From Candidatus Caldilinea saccharophila (GTDB lineage Bacteria > Chloroflexota > Anaerolineae > Caldilineales > Caldilineaceae), in the NCBI GenBank assembly GCA_016710365.1, contig JADJVW010000003.1:146501-210500 (forward strand): a DNA stretch of 64,000 nt, given 5' to 3'. Below, piece after piece: positions 34,653 to 43,285 of this stretch. Numbering within the stretch: position 1 is the first letter of the stretch; the number at the start of each line of letters is the position of its first letter. The notes under the pieces are model-generated. The model worked only from the letters and a program-made list of their open reading frames with translations, searched no databases and was not told the origin of the DNA. A program made the position numbers and the translations under genes.

Positions 34653-34990
34653 ACCGATGTGCGCGGCTTGATGGCTGCGCCAGCATCCGCAATTGCCTGG
34701 CCAATCTCTTGGAGGGTCGCGCCCGTTGCCAGCATCGCACGCAGCAGCAACTCAATCGAAACAGAACGGTCTCCATTCTCCGCCTTGGCCACACGAGGTT
34801 GACTGGAATGGAGCTTAGCGGCCAATTCTGCCTGTGTCATTTGGCCTTGCCGCCGCTGTTTCAAGTTTTGGCTTAGCGTCAACTTGATTTCAATCAGCGC
34901 CGCTTCTTCGGGCGTGAGTTCTAAAAACTCTGCCACTGTCCCAATCTTCCAACCTTGTGATTCCAGCCGTTCACGCTTTGCTCTATCCAT
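34649..34990 (-). CDS. XRE-family antitoxin
   Basis: 113 residues. It ends in a DNA-binding region: MTQAELAAKLHSSQPRVAKAENGDRSVSIELLLRAMLATGATLQEIGQAI, a canonical XRE helix-turn-helix. The N-terminal 45 residues (LESQGWKIGTVAEFLELTPEEAALIEIKL) are typical of antitoxins paired with Gp49-like toxins. It follows the toxin by ten bases. Its stop codon (TAA) is formed by the right box of the attC-like site, so the gene abuts the cassette boundary. Confidence 0.9.
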   Translation of the reverse strand: MDRAKRERLESQGWKIGTVAEFLELTPEEAALIEIKLTLSQNLKQRRQGQMTQAELAAKLHSSQPRVAKAENGDRSVSIELLLRAMLATGATLQEIGQAIADAGAAIKPRTSV

Positions 34991-35000
34991 TGTTCACCCC

Positions 35001-35333
35001 CTACGCCTCGTCATAGTTTGCCAGGCGCCGTCGGCAATTCTCAATCACGCCTTTTGGCGTTTCCCTGGTCGTTTTGTTGAACACTTCGGCCACCACAATG
35101 GCATCGTTGTCTATGCGGTAGAGGACGCGCCAGTTTTTGCTCTCATCGCGCACACGCAATTCATGGCAGCGCGCTCCCATGCTCGGCATAGGTCGTGATT
35201 GAGGCATTCCAATCTTCTCGCCCTGCTGTAAGCGCCGGAGCAACAAGCCCGCCTCCAATCGTGCTGCTTGGCTAAAAGGCGGTGTCTTTACTTCACCATA
35301 TAACCAAACCACAGGCTTGTCTTCACCATTCAT
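35001..35333 (-). CDS. Gp49/HigB-like toxin (RelE superfamily)
   Basis: 110 residues from ATG 35333; a longer in-frame extension to 35393 has poor support. VVWLYGEVKTPPFSQAARLEAGLLLRRLQQGEKIGMPQSRPMPSMGARCHELRVRDESKNWRVLYRIDNDAIVVAEVFNKTTRETPKGVIENCRRRL is the phage Gp49-like/HigB pattern. It is transcribed before its XRE antitoxin. Predicted to cleave mRNA on ribosomes. Confidence 0.9.
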   Translation of the reverse strand: MNGEDKPVVWLYGEVKTPPFSQAARLEAGLLLRRLQQGEKIGMPQSRPMPSMGARCHELRVRDESKNWRVLYRIDNDAIVVAEVFNKTTRETPKGVIENCRRRLANYDEA

Positions 35334-35447
35334 GTGCTGTATTATATCAGATGTGATATAAAAATCAAACGTTCCAAACGGGTATCCTGTCACTATTTAG
35401 ATTCATTTGCCGAAGCAAGAGATGGAGCCGTTGAGACGGGTAGCGCG

Positions 35448-35481
35448 CAGGATCGGCGTCGTGTAATCGACGCCGATCCTG
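35448..35481. repeat. 14-bp perfect hairpin
   Basis: CAGGATCGGCGTCG (35448-35461) and its exact complement (35468-35481) flank a six-base loop. It lies in the 250 bases between the toxin start and the second direct repeat, a stretch with no gene I recognise. Confidence 0.6.
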
Positions 35482-35585
35482 GAGTGGATCCATGAGAAAT
35501 TGCAGGCGGCTTGACTTACTTGCTACAGCGCCGTTCATGGGTATAAGACAGTTGCTTCGCACTTGCAACGGGTGATCGAGACGGA

Positions 35586-35834
35586 GATGGTGAGTAACTC
35601 GTCATCACCTCTGCCGCTGCACGGCGCGTTTGCGCTGGTGGGGGAAGCGGGTGCTGAGCCGGCGGGAGCGGTATTTTTGTGAGGTGGAGGTCGGGCCGGT
35701 GTGAGGTGAGGCGTGGAGGCCGAGAAGGCCCGCTGGTTTAGTTGCTGTCGCAATCGACGGTTGATATGGAGTGAATAGCGGGGTATGATTCAGCCGAGGG
35801 GATCATATCCCGCTATTTGATTGAAAATGAGTAG
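35586..35834. repeat. Direct repeat, copy 2, with broken GH3 3' end
   Basis: Repeats 33493-33743. The coding part reads SSSPLPLHGAFALVGE and then loses the frame, so it is a dead fragment of the GH3 C-terminus. The stem-loop is kept (35774-35817) with several base changes, most of which preserve pairing as G-U or A-U. It ends at GTTGGGC (35834-35840). Confidence 0.85.
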
Positions 35835-35893
35835 TTGGGCTGTTTGGTTAATAATCACAATGCGCTTGCAGCACATCACGGATCACAACGAAT

Positions 35894-36040
35894 ATGTCTA
35901 CTACAGGTTATGTGTATATTCTTGTTTCTTCTCAAACAGATTGCATCAAGATCGGCGGCAGTGATTATCCTCCTCCAAAGAGAGTACGCGAGATTAACGC
36001 CATGGAAATCCATGAACTGGTTGTGAAGTGGAATTGGTGA
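35894..36040 (+). pseudogene. Fragment of a T5orf172/MUG113-type GIY-YIG-like protein
   Basis: A short frame from ATG 35894 encodes MSTTGYVYILVSSQTDCIKIGGSDYPPPKRVREINAM, which matches the start of T5orf172 domain proteins (YVYIL...IKIG.S..P..R..EIN). The frame stops at 36040 after 48 residues, about half the domain or less. It is AT-richer than the surroundings. Probably a truncated copy; the rest is not found in any frame downstream. Confidence 0.55.
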
Positions 36041-36088
36041 TAAGCAATTCGTTGAAGCGATGTAAAATAGTAGTGAAAGGAGTACAAA

Positions 36089-36352
36089 ATGACCCTCCAA
36101 CAAGTTACTATTGAAATCCCTGAAAAGATTCTTCTCGCTGAAAAGACAGATGCTGTGGCTTTTGGGCGTGAATTACGGATGTTAGCGGCTGTCAAGTTGT
36201 TTGAAATGGGCAGGCTTTCCTCTGGGCGTGCCGCCGAACTTGCAGGTATGCCCAGAGTTGAATTTCTACTCAATTTAAATCGGTACAAGGTATTTCCTTT
36301 TGCGGCTGAACTCAATGATTTAGAAAACGAAAATGTCTACGGTTATAAGTAA
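36089..36352 (+). CDS. UPF0175-family antitoxin
   Basis: 87 residues, start ATG 36089 with AAAGGAG upstream. QQVTIEIPEKILLAEKTDAVAFGRELRMLAAVKLFEMGRLSSGRAAELAGMPRVEFLLNLNRYKVFPF is the UPF0175 pattern: a helix-turn-helix (GRLSSGRAAELAGMPRVEF) after an amphipathic start. These usually pair with DUF3368 PIN-domain proteins, as here. It overlaps the next gene by 20 bases. Confidence 0.9.
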   Translation: MTLQQVTIEIPEKILLAEKTDAVAFGRELRMLAAVKLFEMGRLSSGRAAELAGMPRVEFLLNLNRYKVFPFAAELNDLENENVYGYK

Positions 36353-36837
36353 TACGTCTCCGTTACTTTTACCTTTATCGAATCGGGGCAATAGATTGGC
36401 TTCCCAAGTTGTTTACTGAAGTCTGGACACCTGATGCCGTAAAAAATGAATTGCTTGCCGGGCAAAGCAGGGGGTACGATGTTCCAAGTCCAGCAGAATT
36501 CAAGTGGCTTCGCATTGTGAATCCAAAATCTATGCCTTCTGAATGGCTTGCACTGGATTTAGGAGCAGGTGAAGTTGCCGTAATGGCTTTGGGATTGGAA
36601 AATCCAGAACACATCATTTTGCTTGATGATATGCTGGCTCGCCGTACAGCACAGGCGGCGGGCTTGCATGTTTGGGGAACTTTGAAGGTTCTATTGGAAG
36701 CCAAAGCTCAAGGTTTGGTGAATAAGGTTGAACCGTTTGTGGCAAATTTAAATGATGCGGGTATGTGGGTTTCTAACGAAGTAAGGCAGCGAATTCTTAT
36801 ATTGGCAGGCGAGCCTGAACAGACAAAAACGGGTTGA
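36333..36837 (+). CDS. DUF3368 PIN-domain toxin, one frameshift
   Basis: The start ATG 36333 overlaps the antitoxin gene. MSTVISNTSPLL is the classic beginning of DUF3368 proteins. The frame then slips near 36367-36370, where TTTT should be TTT. Removing one T gives YLYRIGAIDWLPKLFTEVWTPDAVKNELLAGQ, which continues in the frame that stops at 36837. Later motifs are LDLGAGEVAVMALGLENPEHIILLDDMLARRTAQAAGLHVWGTLKVLLEAK, with the active acidic residues. Probably an intact gene with a miscalled homopolymer. Confidence 0.85.
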
Positions 36838-36907
36838 CAAAGTGTTTTTACAGGTTACCGGTGAGGCGTTTGTGACCGAGCACCATCTCAATCTCAGGCG
36901 ATGCAGG

Positions 36908-37462
36908 ATGAATCGTGAGTCCCAATACTTCACGCTGAGCATTGAGTCACTTCGCGCCATCGGCGGCTGGGCTGCGGCGTGCGCGGAGCGGGCGCTGCCG
37001 GTGTACGAGGCACACGCTGATGCAGATGCCCGGCCGCGCGCTGCGATCGAGGGCATCCGGGTGTTCGCCGGTGGAGGCAAGCGCACGGCGCGGTTGCGCA
37101 CCCTGGCCTTGGCGGCGCATGCGGCAGCGCGTGAGATCGGCGAGCCCGCTGCTACTGCCGCCGCGCGTGCCGCCGGCCTTGCGGCAGCGAGCGCCTACAC
37201 GCATCCCCTGGCGGATGTCCATCAGACGAAGCACATCGTCGGTCCAGCGGCCTATGCGGCACTGGCGCTTGAGCTTGACCACGCCGGCGATCCCAGCATC
37301 GGTGACGGTGAAGTCCGCTGGGCGATCGAGCACGCGCCTGCTGAAGCGCGTGCGGTCTTGCTGCAGATGCCCGCGCGTCAGCCAGGCAAGAGTCGCTTGG
37401 AGGCGCTCCTCTATGCGCTGAATGCGGGCATCCGCGCCCGGACGTTGCCGCAAGACGCCTGA
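36908..37462 (+). CDS. Putative immunity-type protein (Imm-5-like)
   Basis: 184 residues from ATG 36908; an in-frame TTG/ATG upstream at 36842 is unsupported. FTLSIESLRAIGGWAAACAERALPVYEAHADADARPRAAIEGIRVFAGGGKRTARLRTLALAAHAAAREIG is an all-helical, Ala-rich sequence. It resembles proteins labelled putative immunity protein, earlier called exonuclease SbcC-like. HPLADVHQTKHIVGPAAYAALALE is the most conserved block. The function is not established. Neighbouring toxin-antitoxin genes fit an accessory-island location. The gene is as GC-rich as the main genome. Confidence 0.65.
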   Translation: MNRESQYFTLSIESLRAIGGWAAACAERALPVYEAHADADARPRAAIEGIRVFAGGGKRTARLRTLALAAHAAAREIGEPAATAAARAAGLAAASAYTHPLADVHQTKHIVGPAAYAALALELDHAGDPSIGDGEVRWAIEHAPAEARAVLLQMPARQPGKSRLEALLYALNAGIRARTLPQDA

Positions 37463-37480
37463 CAGGTTGAGTTGCTGATT

Positions 37481-37823
37481 ATGGCGTACAACAAGGATCC
37501 AGCAGAACGCATCCGCGCGGCGCTCGCCGGCTTCCCCACCAGGGAGGTGGCCATGTTCGGTGGGCTTTCCTTTTTGGTGAACGAAAAATCACGGTGAGCG
37601 CCAGTGCATCCAGTGACCTTTTGGTGCGCTGCGACTCCGCGCGCGTGGATAACCTTTTGTCCCAGAAAGGCGCCCGATGGGCGGAGATACGCGGGCGTCG
37701 GATGAAAAAGGGTGGCTGCGCATCAATACAGCGGGGTTCCAAGCGAGCAAAGACCTTGTCTTCTGGTCGCTGCTGCTCTGGAGTACAACGAGAACACAAC
37801 TAGAAAAGGATCTTTCAGCTCCA
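37481..37823 (+). pseudogene. TfoX N-terminal-domain protein, three frameshifts
   Basis: MAYNKDPAERIRAALAGFPTREVAMFGGLSFLVN from ATG 37481 is the start of the TfoX/Sxy family. Further pieces ITVSASASSDLLVRCDSARVDNLLSQKGARWAEIRGRRMKKGWLRI, AGFQASKDLVFW and VAAALEYNENTTRK occur in shifted frames. One base is missing at about 37585 (A-run), 37708 and 37767. The final frame opens into the Mug start without a stop. The many indels may be decay or error; small proteins of this family are not essential. Confidence 0.75.
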
Positions 37824-38386
37824 TGCACCCATCCAATAAACCAACCAAAGCCGATCTGCTAGCCTCCGCCGACCGCACTATTTCTGATGTGATTGGGCCG
37901 CACTTGCGTGTGCTCTTTGTGGGCATCAATCCAGGGCTATACTCCGGCTGGACGGGACATCACTTTGCGCGACCCGGCAACCGCTTCTGGCCGACGCTCT
38001 ACGCGGCTGGATTTACGCCGCGGCTTTTTCATCCGTCAGAGGAGCGTGAGTTGTTGGACTACGGCTGCGGCGTCACTAATTTTGTCAATCGCGCCACCGC
38101 GACTGCGGCGGAACTGACGCCGGAAGAATTAGTTGCTGGCGGCGCGCGGCTGGAACAGAGTGTGGCGACCTATCAACCCCAGAGCATTGCCGTGCTCGGC
38201 ATTACGGCCTATCGCACCGCGTTCGGTCGACCCAAGGCTCGGCTTGGCCGCCAATCAGAACCGATCAGCGACGCGCCCGTCTGGGTGCTGCCCAATCCAA
38301 GTGGATTGAACGCTCACTACACCCCAGCTTCCTTGGCCGAGGTCTTTCGAGAATTCCGCGCGGAACTGGACGCGCTGTCTCCTTAG
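37823..38386 (+). CDS. mug: G/U mismatch-specific DNA glycosylase
   Basis: 187 residues from ATG 37823. VLFVGINPGLYSGWTGHHFARPGNRFWPTLYAAGF is the Mug/TDG active-site strand with the catalytic Asn of GINPG, and VLPNPSGLNAHYTPASLAEVF is the conserved C-terminal NPSG loop. It removes uracil or thymine from G mispairs in base excision repair. The remnant TfoX frame runs into it, but the ATG has its own AAAGGA upstream. Confidence 0.93.
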   Translation: MHPSNKPTKADLLASADRTISDVIGPHLRVLFVGINPGLYSGWTGHHFARPGNRFWPTLYAAGFTPRLFHPSEERELLDYGCGVTNFVNRATATAAELTPEELVAGGARLEQSVATYQPQSIAVLGITAYRTAFGRPKARLGRQSEPISDAPVWVLPNPSGLNAHYTPASLAEVFREFRAELDALSP

Positions 38387-38403
38387 AGACTGTTTGAACA
38401 GTA

Positions 38404-38512
38404 AACACGAAGACGCAAAGTACGCAAAAACGGCACAAAGCAGCACCTAAAAGTCGTCTCTGCAAATTTTCCTCTTCGCGCCTCTTTGCGCCCTTTGTGG
38501 CTTCGTGGTGAG
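38404..38512. repeat. Inverted repeat of CACGAAGAC/CAAAG words between convergent genes
   Basis: Left arm CACGAAGACGCAAAG near 38406-38420 and the right arm, ending CTTTGTGGCTTCGTGGTG near 38512, are partly complementary. Same word family as 31110-31203. It lies between the 3' ends of mug and the DUF4037 gene. Confidence 0.65.
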
Positions 38513-38538
38513 GCTTTTCAAACGGCTTAGCGATCTGC

Positions 38539-39639
38539 TTACGCGTACAACTGGCGGAGGATGGGCTGAAGACGCACGTTTTCCAGCAGATCGGTATTGT
38601 CGCTGAACTGGTCGAGGTTGCCGATCGGCGGGCGTTGGGCAAGCGCTTGCATGGCCGGATCGGTGATGGCGCGCAGGAGTTCGTCCGCAAAACCATGCAG
38701 GGCGATCACGCGGAAGGGCCGGCCGAAGAAGTTGCGTGTTTGCTCGGGCAGCGGTGGCGTCACGCCGAGCCTGTTGTGCAGGCGGGCAAGCGCTTCATAG
38801 GCGATCACCAGGCGGCCCTCGCGCGCTTGCCAAGACCCGGTGTGTAAAACATCTTGCAACACAGGCAACAGGTCGGCGCCGCACGGCAACTGGCGAAAGG
38901 CTGTGCCAAACCACTTTGGGTAGGGCGCGTACACACGCTCCATCAAGAAGCAGAGGCGCATGACGTCGCGCACCAATCGCGCGGCGATCAGCGCCGAACC
39001 CACCTCATCGCCCACCATGCCGACGCGCCCCATGAGGTGTTCTTCCTGGCCGATGCGCGCCCAACCCGCGGCCAGCAGGTAGAGCCAGAGGTCATGTGGA
39101 TACCAGGCGAAACGACCGCGCACTGCTTCCAGCCCGATCGCGTCGTGATAGACCGCGCCGCCGGTGACCGTGCGCAACTTCTGCTGGGGCAAGGTGAGCC
39201 AGTCAGCGGGGGCCAGCGCCGCGGCCGGATCGACGCCCAGATAGCCGACAAAAAAGTCACGCACGGTGAAAATTTCGACGCGATGGTTGATCGGCCGGCG
39301 CTCGATTAATTCCAGCAGTTGAACGCCGTTGTCGGTCGGGTCCGGCGCCGAAAAGTTGGTAGGCATGCCACGAAAAATGAAGGGCAGGCGTTCTGCCAGC
39401 AGTGCATGGATGGCAGCGTTATGCTGCGCATGTTGCACCCCGTCCAGAAAGAGCATCACGCGCGGGCCGTAATGATGGTCGGCGGACATGGCATCGTCGA
39501 AGCCAAGCACCTCGGAGCCGCTGCCGATCAGCGCGGCCGCGTGCGGCAGACGGGGAAAGTGTTCGTCGAGCAGCGGGCGCACGGCTTCCCAGTAGAAGGC
39601 TCCGCTCAACTTCAGACCCGGTAAAAATGGCTCGCCCAT
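38539..39639 (-). CDS. DUF4037 (nucleotidyltransferase-like) protein
   Basis: 366 residues. PHAAALIGSGSEVLGFDDAMSADHHYGPRVMLFLDG contains a GSGSE..DD pattern that matches the nucleotidyltransferase-like start of DUF4037 proteins; a helical C-terminal half follows (RLCFLMERVYAPYPKWFGTAFRQL). Members are widespread in Chloroflexota and actinobacteria, with unknown function. It stands alone, convergent to mug. Confidence 0.8.
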   Translation of the reverse strand: MGEPFLPGLKLSGAFYWEAVRPLLDEHFPRLPHAAALIGSGSEVLGFDDAMSADHHYGPRVMLFLDGVQHAQHNAAIHALLAERLPFIFRGMPTNFSAPDPTDNGVQLLELIERRPINHRVEIFTVRDFFVGYLGVDPAAALAPADWLTLPQQKLRTVTGGAVYHDAIGLEAVRGRFAWYPHDLWLYLLAAGWARIGQEEHLMGRVGMVGDEVGSALIAARLVRDVMRLCFLMERVYAPYPKWFGTAFRQLPCGADLLPVLQDVLHTGSWQAREGRLVIAYEALARLHNRLGVTPPLPEQTRNFFGRPFRVIALHGFADELLRAITDPAMQALAQRPPIGNLDQFSDNTDLLENVRLQPILRQLYA

Positions 39640-39751
39640 GCGGTTCCTCGCTGGTCAGTTAGTAAAAGGAAGAGTAACAGCCCTGTCCGTTGGGACAAGG
39701 CTGCTGTGCTGTCATTGTGACTGTAGCTAAATCAGCAATTGCCCCCGGCGC

Positions 39752-40492
39752 CTACTTGTCCACGGCATCAACCGAACCAATGCCGCTGATCTGTTGCGTC
39801 ACCTGCGGACTGCCCGCGTAACTGATGTTGCCTGCGCCGCTGATCATGGCGTCGAGCGTTTCCACCGCCCACACCTCCGCATTGCCCAGCCCGCTGATCG
39901 TGATCTTCGCTGCCTGCGAACGCAGCTCACGGGCGTAGTAGTTGCCGGCGCCGGAAACAGTGACCGTCTGCCGATTAACCTCGCCGGTCAAGTTGGCGTT
40001 GCCCAGCCCGGACATCTTGACGGCAAGTTCCTTACCCGCCAGTTCGTCGATCGTCAGCGAGCCGGCGCCGCTCAGGTTCAGGGTCAGCGCGTCACTTTGC
40101 AGCGCGCCGAGTTTGATATTGCCTAGCCCGGAGAGTTCCACCTCGTCCAGATTCCGAACCACCAGATCATAGCGCAACGGCACGATGGTCTGGCCGAGAT
40201 TGGTCGCGCCGGCGTCGATGCGCAGCACCCCGGCGCGCACCTCACTGCGAATCAGCGCGAGGATGTTGTCGTCGCCGCTGATCGTCAGTGCTTCCTGGTT
40301 GCCCTGGGTGATGTTCAAGTCGCCGATAAAGGCGAAGTTGACGGCATGAAAGTCGCTCACCTGGCGTGTTTCGGTCGTGCTCCGCCCGGAGCCGACCACG
40401 ACGCCGAACGCGCAAGCAGACAACAGGCTTCCTGTCACAACGAAAACCATGGCCAGCGAAAAACATTTTTGCACGTTTCGACTCCTGACCAT
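39752..40492 (-). CDS. Lipoprotein with GIN domain (DUF2807)
   Basis: 246 residues. The signal peptide ends at LLSAC (lipobox). The rest is a right-handed beta-solenoid-like GIN domain, with repeated SG(L/A)GN units: ELSGLGNIKLG, LSGAGSLTI, MSGLGNANLTG, VSGAGNYYA, ISGLGNAEVW, ISGAGNISYAG. Surface-attached protein of unknown role. Minus strand, next to the CoA-transferase gene but with a 30-base gap; co-transcription is possible. Confidence 0.9.
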   Translation of the reverse strand: MVRSRNVQKCFSLAMVFVVTGSLLSACAFGVVVGSGRSTTETRQVSDFHAVNFAFIGDLNITQGNQEALTISGDDNILALIRSEVRAGVLRIDAGATNLGQTIVPLRYDLVVRNLDEVELSGLGNIKLGALQSDALTLNLSGAGSLTIDELAGKELAVKMSGLGNANLTGEVNRQTVTVSGAGNYYARELRSQAAKITISGLGNAEVWAVETLDAMISGAGNISYAGSPQVTQQISGIGSVDAVDK

Positions 40493-40523
40493 CGCATCTT
40501 CTTATGCTGGATGCAGACAATTC

Positions 40524-41870
40524 TCAAGCGAGCTTCTCCACAAAGCGTGCGGATGTCTTGGCGCGCACCTCTTCAAGCGTGGCGCCTGGCATCAACTCGC
40601 GCAAGGTAAGCTGCCCATCTTCAAACCTGTAGACTGCCAGATCAGTGATGAGCAGATCGACCACACCGGAGGCGGTCAGCGGCAAGGTGCAGGAAGGGAC
40701 CAGCTTGGCGCTGCCATCGGGGTTGGTGTGCTGCATCGTGATGATCAGCCGTTTGGCGCCTACGGCCAGATCCATCGCGCCGCCGACGCCCAGCAATGGC
40801 TGCCCCGGCACCGCCCAGTTGGCAAGATTGGCCTGCTCGTCCACTTCCAGCCCGCCCATGATCGCCACATCGATGTGCCCTCCGCGGATCATGGCGAAGG
40901 AGTCGGCGCTGTCGAAATAGCTGCTTCCTGGCAGCGCGGTCACCGGAATCTTGCCGGCGTTGACCGGATACTCCAGCGCGCCGCCTTCCTCCGGCGCGGG
41001 GCCGACGCCCAACATGCCGTTCTCCGTGTGCATGATGATGCCATCTTCGGGCCGGATCAAATCAGCCACCAGCGTCGGGATGCCGATGCCCAGGTTCACG
41101 ACATCGCCGCGGCGCAGCTCGGCAAACGCGCGCCGCGCCATATTCATGCGCGCTTCGCTCACCTTGCGCGCGCCGCCCTTCACCGACGCCGACGAGCCCA
41201 GATCCGCCAGCGTCACCTGCGCCTGCACCAGGTAATCGACATAGCAGCCGGGCGTGTGAATCTGGTTCGGATCGAGTTCACCCACCGGCACGATCTGCTC
41301 CGCCTCGGCAATGACCAGATCAGCGGCGGTTGCCATCGCGCGGTTGAAGTTCTGCTCCGTCATGCGATAGACGAGGTTGCCGGCGGCGTCGGCGATCCAG
41401 GCGCGCACAAACGCCACGTTGGCGCGCAGCGCGGGCACAAAGACAAAGGGTTTGCCGTCGATCAGCTTGATCTCAGCGTCGCCGGCGATCGTCGTGCCTG
41501 CTGCGGTCGGCGTGTAGAAGCCGCCGATGCCCGCACCGCCCGCGCGGATCGCCTCGGCCAGCGAGCCTTGCGGGATCAACTGCACCTCCAGCGCGCCGCG
41601 CTGCGCGGCCTGCACCGCCTCCGGGTTGCTCGTAAAGAAGGAGCCGATCGCCCGCTTGATCTGCCCGTTGCGCAGCAGCCTGCCCCCGCCCAGCCCCGGC
41701 TCGCCGACGTTGTTGCCGATAAAGGTGAGGTTGCGTGCGCCGGTCTCCGCCAGCGCGTGCAGCAGATGGACGGGGTTGCCGGTCATGCCAAAGCCGCCGC
41801 CCATGATCACATCACCGTCCTTGACCAGCGCCGCCGCCGCCGCCGCCGAAATAATCGGAATCTGTTTCAT
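40524..41870 (-). CDS. Fused 3-oxoacid CoA-transferase (subunits A and B)
   Basis: 448 residues. The first 215 residues are the A subunit (GDVIMGGGFGMTGNPVHLLHAL, VFVPALRANVAFVRAW), and residues about 235-448 are the B subunit (MARRAFAELRRGDVVNLGIGIPTLVADL, HTENGMLGVGPAP with Glu283 as the covalent-CoA residue, GSSYFDSADSFAMIRGGHIDVAIMGGLEVD). In most bacteria these are separate genes; here they are one. It transfers CoA from succinyl- or acetyl-CoA to acetoacetate or a similar oxoacid. The thiolase gene lies just upstream in the same orientation, suggesting ketone-body or short-chain oxoacid use. Confidence 0.93.
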   Translation of the reverse strand: MKQIPIISAAAAAALVKDGDVIMGGGFGMTGNPVHLLHALAETGARNLTFIGNNVGEPGLGGGRLLRNGQIKRAIGSFFTSNPEAVQAAQRGALEVQLIPQGSLAEAIRAGGAGIGGFYTPTAAGTTIAGDAEIKLIDGKPFVFVPALRANVAFVRAWIADAAGNLVYRMTEQNFNRAMATAADLVIAEAEQIVPVGELDPNQIHTPGCYVDYLVQAQVTLADLGSSASVKGGARKVSEARMNMARRAFAELRRGDVVNLGIGIPTLVADLIRPEDGIIMHTENGMLGVGPAPEEGGALEYPVNAGKIPVTALPGSSYFDSADSFAMIRGGHIDVAIMGGLEVDEQANLANWAVPGQPLLGVGGAMDLAVGAKRLIITMQHTNPDGSAKLVPSCTLPLTASGVVDLLITDLAVYRFEDGQLTLRELMPGATLEEVRAKTSARFVEKLA

Positions 41871-41899
41871 GCTTGCTCTGCTTTCAAGTCAATGATTTT

Positions 41900-43175
41900 T
41901 CAGATTTGCTTTTCCAACTCGATCACCGTCGCTTCGCCCTGGCCGACGCCCACGCAGAGCGTCGCCAATCCATAGCGCATGAATTCACCCGTCTCAACGC
42001 GGCGCTGCATCTCGTAGAGCAGCGTAATCAGGATACGCGCACCGGAGCAGCCGAGCGGATGGCCGAGCGCGATGGCGCCGCCGTTGACATTGGTGATCGC
42101 TTCGCTCAGCCCCAGTTCGCGCAGCACCGCCAGCGCCTGCACGGCAAAGGCCTCGTTGAGTTCGGCCAGGTTGATGTCAGCCAGCGTCAACCCCGCGCGG
42201 CCTAGCGCCTTGCGCGTCGCAGCGACCGGCCCCAGCCCCATCACGCGGGTCGACGCCCGCCGCGGCCGACGCCACCCAGCGCGCGATTGGCTTTACCCCC
42301 AGCGCCTCGGCGCGGCTGCGCGACATCAGCACCAGCGCGGCCGCGCCGTCGTTCAGCCCACTGGAGTTGCCCGCGGTCACCGTGCCGCCGGCGCGAAAGG
42401 CCGGTTTGAGCGCAGCCAACTGTTCCAGACTCGTTGCCAATGCGTAGCCCGTCGCCGTCTTTTTGTAGCGCGGATATTCGTCCACCTCGACGACCAGCGG
42501 CTCGCGCTTGCCCTGTGGCACGACGACAGGCACGATCTCGCGCTCGAAATAGCCGGCGCCGATCGCATCGACCGCGCGCTGCTGGCTCTGCAAGGCGAAG
42601 CGATCCTGCTCCGCGCGTGTGATCTCGCCGCCGGGAAGCTCACCGCTGCGGCTGCGCGCGTAGATGTTCTCCGCGGTCTCGCCCATCGCTTCGAGCGGGA
42701 AGAGCGCCTCCATCTTCGGATTGGGATAGCGCCAGCCCAGCGAGGTGTCGTAGGCGGTGATGTTGCCGGAAGGGCCAAATCCCACCGGATTTTTGGGCAG
42801 CGAATAGGGCGCGCGCGTCATGCTTTCGACCCCGCCCGCCACGTAGATGTCGCCCTCGCCGCAGGCAATCGCGCGTGCGGCCTGATTGATGGCGTTCAGC
42901 CCGCTGGCGCAGAGACGGTTGACGGTTACGCCCGCCACATGGTGGGGCAGTCCGGCCAGCAGCAGCGCCATACGCGCCACGTTGCGGTTGTCCTCACCGG
43001 CCTGGTTGGCGCAGCCCAGGTAGACTTCCTCGACCAACGCCGGGGCGATGCCCGCGCGCTGCACCGCCTCGCTGACCACCAGCGCCGCCAGATCGTCGGG
43101 CCGCACCGCAGCAAGCGCGCCGCGTAACGCCCCGATCGGCGTACGCACCGCGCTGACAATCACGACTTCTTGCAT
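41900..43175 (-). CDS. Acetyl-CoA acyltransferase (thiolase), one frameshift
   Basis: About 424 residues. MQEVVIVSAVRTPIGALRGALAAVRPDDLAALVV is the thiolase start and Cys89 (NRLCASGLNAINQAARAI) the acyl-accepting residue. GYALATSLEQLAALKPAF and NDGAAALVLMSRS follow. The frame breaks near 42247: DPR should continue VMGLGPVAATRKALGRAGL, found two bases out. Loss of one GT from a GTGT explains it. The C-terminal NVNGGAIALGHPLGCSGARI supplies the His and second Cys. Housekeeping-type degradation or synthesis of acetoacetyl-CoA. Confidence 0.92.
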
Positions 43176-43207
43176 AGCTCGCTGCCTTTGACTGAAAGAT
43201 GAAATGG

Positions 43208-43272
43208 CACGCGGATGACGCGGATTAAACGGATTGGCACGGATTCATCCGCGTTTATCCGCCAAATCCGCG
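43208..43272. repeat. GCGGAT-word inverted repeat
   Basis: The left arm starts GCACGCGGATGACGCGGAT at 43208 and the right arm ends ATCCGCG at 43272, with a TTGGCACGG loop. Same words as at 28137-28206. It separates the RidA-like gene from the thiolase gene. Confidence 0.7.
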
Positions 43273-43285
43273 GTCTATCTTTTTT

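Noticed and set aside
37712..38386. TfoX-Mug fusion
   Set aside because: The TfoX part is only readable after three frame corrections; mug has its own start with a Shine-Dalgarno-like site at 37823.
40377..41975. Plus-strand open frame of 532 residues opposite the CoA-transferase gene
   Set aside because: Arg/His-rich composition and no recognisable domain; the minus-strand gene shows clear family motifs.
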